Assembly: GCA_036378155.1 (NCBI GenBank)
Contig: DASUXA010000010.1
Location: forward strand, 1 to 64,000
Direction: 5' to 3'
Source: DASUXA01 sp036378155
GTDB taxonomy: Bacteria > Actinomycetota > Actinomycetes > Mycobacteriales > Micromonosporaceae
DNA length: 64,000 nt
Shown: piece by piece, positions 60,400 to 64,000 of the stretch
Layout: each line of letters starts with the position of its first letter
How positions within the stretch are numbered: position 1 is the stretch's first letter
Translations under genes and position numbers: made by a program
Notes under the pieces: generated by a model
The model's input: only the letters and a program-made list of their open reading frames with translations
What the model was told of the DNA's origin: nothing
The model's database searches: none

Positions 60400-60770
60400 C
60401 CCAGCGCCACCGCGACCACGAGGACCAGCGTGCCCACGGCGATCAGGAGGGTGAGTACCGCCGGGAACCGGGACGCGGGCAGGTCCTCGCCGAGTCGCAT
60501 GGCGCGTTCGGACCGCACCCAGTGGTCGAGCGCGCGGACCGCGACCACCGCCCCCAGGACGAGCAGCCCGATTGAGAGCCCTTCGCGTACGTGCCGGACC
60601 GGCAGCGGCGGCAGGAACTGGGCGACCGCCAGCCCGCCGGCGACCAGTCCGAGCCCGGTACGGATCCAGGCGAGGAAGGTGCGTTCGTTGGCGAGCGAGA
60701 AACGGTAGTCCGGGGTGGTGCCGACCGAGCGGACGGCCTCCGGGTCGAACCAGCGCCGTACCGCGTCCAT
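60396..60770 (-). CDS. YidH-like DUF202 membrane protein (second of a pair)
   Basis: 124 residues with the longer DUF202/YidH form. DYRFSLANERTFLAWIRTGLGLVAGGLAVAQFLPP is the defining motif, then two helices (about 65-83 and 103-123). It lies 11 bp downstream of the MscS-like channel gene on the same strand and overlaps the second DUF202 gene by 4 bp. Paired DUF202 genes are common; function unknown. Confidence 0.88.
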   Translation of the reverse strand: MDAVRRWFDPEAVRSVGTTPDYRFSLANERTFLAWIRTGLGLVAGGLAVAQFLPPLPVRHVREGLSIGLLVLGAVVAVRALDHWVRSERAMRLGEDLPASRFPAVLTLLIAVGTLVLVVAVALG

Positions 60771-60781
60771 CACGTCGTCGA

Positions 60782-62140
60782 TTATCGGCGGCGGCCGTGG
60801 TCGCCGCGCGGGGTCGGGGTGGACACCGCCTCGTCGTCGACCCGGGGCAGATGTTCGGTCGTGCCGTCGACGCGCGGCAGCCGCTCGGTCGCGTCGTCGT
60901 CGGCGGGCTCCTCGGGCTGCTGCGCCCGCCCCTCGGCGGTCTGCGACGCCGGCTCGTACTCCTCGCCGTCGTCGGTCGTCACCACCGCCACCCGGTCGCC
61001 GCGCGGACCGGCGAAGATGTCCGCCCGTTGCAGCGCCTCGGCGTCGCCGCTGAACAGCAGCGCGTCGGAGCGGTCCTCGAACGGTTTGGCGTGGATGCGG
61101 ATCCGGGCGGGGCGGGTACCGACCTGCTCGCGGCGCCAGCGGGGCAGGGCGGCGGCGTGCCGGTCCCGTACCCAGGCGACCAGACCTTCCCGCACCAGGC
61201 AGCGCAGGTCCCACAGCGCCGGGGCGTCCTGCGCGCTGACCAGGGCGCGTACCCGGACCAGACCACCGACCGCGTCGGTCACCTGCAGTACGCAGACCCG
61301 ACCGTCCCACAGGTCGCTGTTCTCCAACAGCCGGCGCAGCTCCTCGCGCATCGCCGCTGCCGGTACCGTCCAGTCCAGGTCCATCTCGACGGTGCCCAGC
61401 AGCGCCGACTCGGTCCTGGTCCAATTCTCGAACGGCCTGGCCGTGAAGTACGAGGTGGGCATGATCAGCCGACGGTCGTCCCAGACGTGGACCACGACGT
61501 GGGTCAGGGTGATCTCCTCGATCCGCCCCCACTCGTTCTCGACCACGACCACGTCCTCCAGTCGCAGTGCCCCGCCGAAGGCGATCTGCAACCCGGCGAA
61601 CACGTTGCCGAGCAGGCTCTGCGCAGCCAAGGCGGACACCACGCCGACGACGCCCGCCGAGGCGAGCAGGCTGGCTCCGGCGGTACGGGCGGACGGGTAG
61701 GTGACCAGGACCGCGCCGAACGCGACCACCGCGACGACCACGGCGGTGATGCGACGCAGCAGCCGTACCTGGGTGTGTACCTTGCGCGCCTGGCGGTTGT
61801 CGCGCACGTCGGTGCGTACCTTCGCCAGGGCGGCGTCCTCGACGACGAACAGCAGCGTGACGACCAGCCAGGCGACCGCGATGATGATCCCGATCAGCAG
61901 CGCGTGCTCGAGCGCGTGGCGGATCTGTCCTTCCGGACCGTTGACGCGCAGCCCGACGCGCAACGCGCCGAGCAGCACGACCAGTTGCGCGGGGCGGTGG
62001 GCGCGTTCGGCGAGTTCCCGAGCCACGGGCATGTGTGCCCCGGCCCGCAGCAGCGCCCGGTGCAGCAGTTCGAGGGCGAGCAGCGCGACCGCCGCGACCG
62101 CGATCGCGGCAGCGATCCGCAGAATCGTGTTGGTGGGCAC
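60782..62140 (-). CDS. MscS-family mechanosensitive channel
   Basis: 452 residues. Four to five transmembrane helices lead to the MscS pore region (GASLLASAGVVGVVSALAAQSLLGNVFAGLQIAFG), then the cytoplasmic beta domain with LEDVVVVENEWGRIEEITLTHVVVHVWDDRRLIMPTSYF. A longer C-terminal acidic tail holds a duplicated ERLPRVDG/EHLPRVDD unit (10-residue period). Likely gates solute efflux on osmotic downshift. GTG start. Heads the DUF202 pair as an operon. Confidence 0.9.
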   Translation of the reverse strand: MPTNTILRIAAAIAVAAVALLALELLHRALLRAGAHMPVARELAERAHRPAQLVVLLGALRVGLRVNGPEGQIRHALEHALLIGIIIAVAWLVVTLLFVVEDAALAKVRTDVRDNRQARKVHTQVRLLRRITAVVVAVVAFGAVLVTYPSARTAGASLLASAGVVGVVSALAAQSLLGNVFAGLQIAFGGALRLEDVVVVENEWGRIEEITLTHVVVHVWDDRRLIMPTSYFTARPFENWTRTESALLGTVEMDLDWTVPAAAMREELRRLLENSDLWDGRVCVLQVTDAVGGLVRVRALVSAQDAPALWDLRCLVREGLVAWVRDRHAAALPRWRREQVGTRPARIRIHAKPFEDRSDALLFSGDAEALQRADIFAGPRGDRVAVVTTDDGEEYEPASQTAEGRAQQPEEPADDDATERLPRVDGTTEHLPRVDDEAVSTPTPRGDHGRRR

Positions 62141-62268
62141 GCCACGGGCTTACCCGTACTCCCGCGCGCGCAATCGCCACGGGTCGCCGCCGTCGCGCGG
62201 TTGCCCGCCGGGTCCGGGCGGTGCCGACGCCGTGATCGCAGTCACGGTCGCTTCCGATGAGCGGAAAC

Positions 62269-62282
62269 CTACCAGCGGGTAA
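62269..62282 (+). promoter_or_regulatory. Candidate operator, family 1 (etfB)
   Basis: CTACCAGCGGGTAA, dyad CTACC/GGTAA, 115 bp upstream of etfB. It overlaps a -10-like TAACAT (62280-62285). It is the most divergent of the four family-1 sites. Confidence 0.45.
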
Positions 62283-62396
62283 CATAGCCGGTGCCCCTCC
62301 GCGTGCCGCGGCGGTAGGACCGGATAGCGTGGCGAGCGGAAAGTCTTCCGCGAAGCGACCGGCAACGGTCGTCCAACAGGAGGTCGTCGAAGCGCG

Positions 62397-63176
62397 ATGA
62401 AGATCGTCGTACTCGTCAAGCAGGTGCCCGACTCCGGCGCGGAGCGCAACCTGCGGGCTGACGACAACACCGTCGACCGGGGGTCGGCGAACAACGTGAT
62501 CAACGAAATGGACGAGTACGCCATCGAAGAGGCGCTGCGGATCAAGGAAGCGCACGGTGGCGAGGTGACCGTCCTGACCATGGGACCCAGCCAGGCGACC
62601 GAGTCGATCCGCAAGGCGCTGTCGATGGGTCCGGACGCGGCGGTCCACGTCCTCGACGACGCGCTGCACGGCTCCTGTGCGGTCGCCACGTCGAAGGTGC
62701 TCGCCGCCGCGATCTCCCAGCTCTCGCCCGACCTGGTGATCTGCGGCGCGGAGTCGACCGACGGTCGGGTCCAGGTGATGCCGCACATGATCTCCGAGCG
62801 GCTGGGCATCGCCGCGCTGACCGGCGCGCGCAAGCTCACCGTCGACGGGTCCACGCTCACCATCGAGCGGCAGACCGAGGAAGGGTACGAGGTCGTCACC
62901 GCGAACACCCCGGCCGTGGTCAGCGTCTGGGACACCATCAACGAGCCGCGGTACCCGTCGTTCAAGGGCATCATGGCGGCGAAGAAGAAGCCCGTGGACA
63001 CCAAGTCCCTCGCCGACCTCGGTGTCGACCCGAGCGAGGTGGGCTTCGACGGCGCGACCAGCACGGTGCTCGAACACGCCAAGCGCCCGCCGCGTCAGCC
63101 TGGCACCAAGGTCACCGACTCCGGTGAGGGCGGCGTGCAGCTGGTCGAGTTCCTGGCGTCCGAGAAGTTCGTCTGA
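62397..63176 (+). CDS. etfB: Electron transfer flavoprotein subunit beta
   Basis: Beta subunit of ETF, which takes electrons from acyl-CoA dehydrogenases. 259 residues. KIVVLVKQVPDSGAER opens the protein. The AMP/nucleotide region DEYAIEEALRIKE, TMGPSQATESIRKALSMGPD and the ETF-beta signature region around MAAKKKPVDTKSLADLG are present. It is followed after 14 bp by etfA, forming the usual operon. The candidate family-1 operator in its leader suggests co-control with meaA and ccr. Confidence 0.95.
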   Translation: MKIVVLVKQVPDSGAERNLRADDNTVDRGSANNVINEMDEYAIEEALRIKEAHGGEVTVLTMGPSQATESIRKALSMGPDAAVHVLDDALHGSCAVATSKVLAAAISQLSPDLVICGAESTDGRVQVMPHMISERLGIAALTGARKLTVDGSTLTIERQTEEGYEVVTANTPAVVSVWDTINEPRYPSFKGIMAAKKKPVDTKSLADLGVDPSEVGFDGATSTVLEHAKRPPRQPGTKVTDSGEGGVQLVEFLASEKFV

Positions 63177-63190
63177 GGGGTGGCGTGAAC

Positions 63191-64000
63191 ATGGCTGAGG
63201 TACTGGTCGTCGTCGAGGCCACCGGAGCGTTCGGCGTCAAGAAGGTGACGTTGGAGATGCTCACGCTGGCGCGTGAGCTGGGCGAGCCCGCTGCCGTCGT
63301 GCTGGGTGGTCCGGGCGCGGTCGACGCGATGAAGGACAAGCTCGGCGAGTACGGCGCGGGTCGGATCTACGCGGCGGAGAGCGAGGAGCTCGACGCGTAC
63401 CTGGTGGCGCCGAAGGCCGCCGTGCTGGCGAACCTGGTCCGCGAGGTACAGCCCGGTTTCGTGCTGCTCGCCTCGACACAGGAAGGCAAGGAGATCGCCG
63501 CCCGGCTCGCGGTGAAGCTGGACAACGGCCTGCTGACCGATGTCGTCTCCGTGGACGCGGACGGGGTGGCGACCCAGGCGGTCTTCGCCGGCTCGACGAT
63601 CGTCAAGTCGAAGGTGACCCGTGGTCTGCCGATCGTGACGCTGCGGCCGAACTCGGTGACGCCGTCCCCGTCGCCGACGACCCCCCAGGTGTCCACCGTC
63701 GAGGTCGCCCTCGACGACGCGGCGAAGCTGGCGAAGGTGACCGACCGGGTCGCCGAGCAGAAGGGTTCGCGTCCGGAGCTGACCGAGGCGTCGATCGTGG
63801 TGTCCGGTGGTCGCGGCGTGGGCAGCGCGGACAACTTCAAGCTGGTCGAGGAGTTGGCGGATCTGCTGGGCGGCGCGGTCGGCGCGTCCCGCGCGGCGGT
63901 CGACTCCGGCTTCTACCCGCACCAGTTCCAGGTGGGGCAGACCGGCAAGACGGTGTCCCCGCAGTTGTACGTCGCGCTCGGCATCTCCGGTGCGATCCAG
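63191..64000 (+). CDS. etfA: Electron transfer flavoprotein subunit alpha (3'-truncated by window edge)
   Basis: Alpha subunit of ETF, carrying FAD in its C-terminal domain and pairing with EtfB. 270 codons are present, open to the last base. The N-terminal domain begins MAEVLVVVEATGAFGVKKVTLEMLTLA. SIVVSGGRGVGSADNFKLVEELADLLGGAVGASRAAVDSGFYPHQFQVGQTGKTVSPQLYVALGISGAIQ is the FAD-binding signature up to the window end. An in-frame GTG two codons upstream is a less likely start. Confidence 0.95.
   Translation, partial: MAEVLVVVEATGAFGVKKVTLEMLTLARELGEPAAVVLGGPGAVDAMKDKLGEYGAGRIYAAESEELDAYLVAPKAAVLANLVREVQPGFVLLASTQEGKEIAARLAVKLDNGLLTDVVSVDADGVATQAVFAGSTIVKSKVTRGLPIVTLRPNSVTPSPSPTTPQVSTVEVALDDAAKLAKVTDRVAEQKGSRPELTEASIVVSGGRGVGSADNFKLVEELADLLGGAVGASRAAVDSGFYPHQFQVGQTGKTVSPQLYVALGISGAIQ

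Overview
The window is a chromosomal segment of a very high-GC actinobacterium, most plausibly of the Micromonosporaceae (the family is an inference). Signs are strong G/C at third codon positions, many GTG starts, an EndoMS/NucS-type mismatch endonuclease, a mycothiol-type DinB protein, FilP/Scy-like coiled-coil proteins, a 180-kDa NAD-glutamate dehydrogenase and a MurA with Asp at the fosfomycin-sensitive position. No tRNA, rRNA, CRISPR array, insertion sequence or phage gene was seen. The order atpD, atpC, DUF2550, cobalamin adenosyltransferase, murA, hydroxybutyryl-CoA dehydrogenase, nucS, filP/scy-like genes, epimerase, thiolase, meaB, icmA, thioredoxin resembles, from memory, the Streptomyces atp-filP-scy-icmA neighbourhood.

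Layout. 1-6.7 kb: end of the ATP synthase operon (atpD partial, then a short atpC), DUF2550, a lipoprotein, PduO-type adenosyltransferase, murA and a 3-hydroxybutyryl-CoA dehydrogenase. 6.8-12.1 kb: GlsB-like protein, an ABC export pair, ethylmalonyl-CoA mutase (meaA) and a lipoprotein. 12.2-21.7 kb: DinB, DUF4126, nucS, a glutamic endopeptidase, hydrolases, an aldehyde dehydrogenase/SDR pair and an internally duplicated 3-hydroxyacyl-CoA dehydrogenase. 21.7-30.3 kb: two coiled-coil cytoskeletal proteins, crotonyl-CoA carboxylase/reductase (ccr), methylmalonyl-CoA epimerase, and a thiolase, Imm10-like, meaB operon. 30.4-40.2 kb: a three-gene FtsX-type ABC system, Asp23/Gls24 protein, isobutyryl-CoA mutase large subunit (icmA), thioredoxin-TPR and arginase-fold proteins. 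40.2-50.4 kb: PBP with a MecA-type N domain, NAD-glutamate dehydrogenase, NagZ. 50.5-64 kb: ROK regulator, ABC genes, ribokinase, enoyl-CoA hydratase, HemK-like methyltransferase, a ThDP enzyme, small membrane proteins, an MscS-like channel and etfBA (etfA runs off the end).

The theme is acyl-CoA metabolism. Thiolase, two hydroxyacyl-CoA dehydrogenases, enoyl-CoA hydratase, Ccr, ethylmalonyl-CoA mutase, epimerase, isobutyryl-CoA mutase, the B12 chaperone MeaB, the adenosyltransferase and ETF together cover much of the C4/C5 acyl-CoA network (ethylmalonyl-CoA pathway, butyryl/isobutyryl-CoA interconversion). The genes lie in many transcription units, but two small dyad motifs tie them together. 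One (CTAC-N6-GTAA) lies upstream of meaA, ccr, an aldehyde dehydrogenase and etfB. The other (T.AGC...CGTT.AG) lies upstream of the 3-hydroxybutyryl-CoA dehydrogenase, the duplicated dehydrogenase and icmA, with a weaker copy between epimerase and thiolase. Both are candidate operators of undetermined regulators. A dispersed family of palindromic intergenic elements at gene ends is the other unusual feature.
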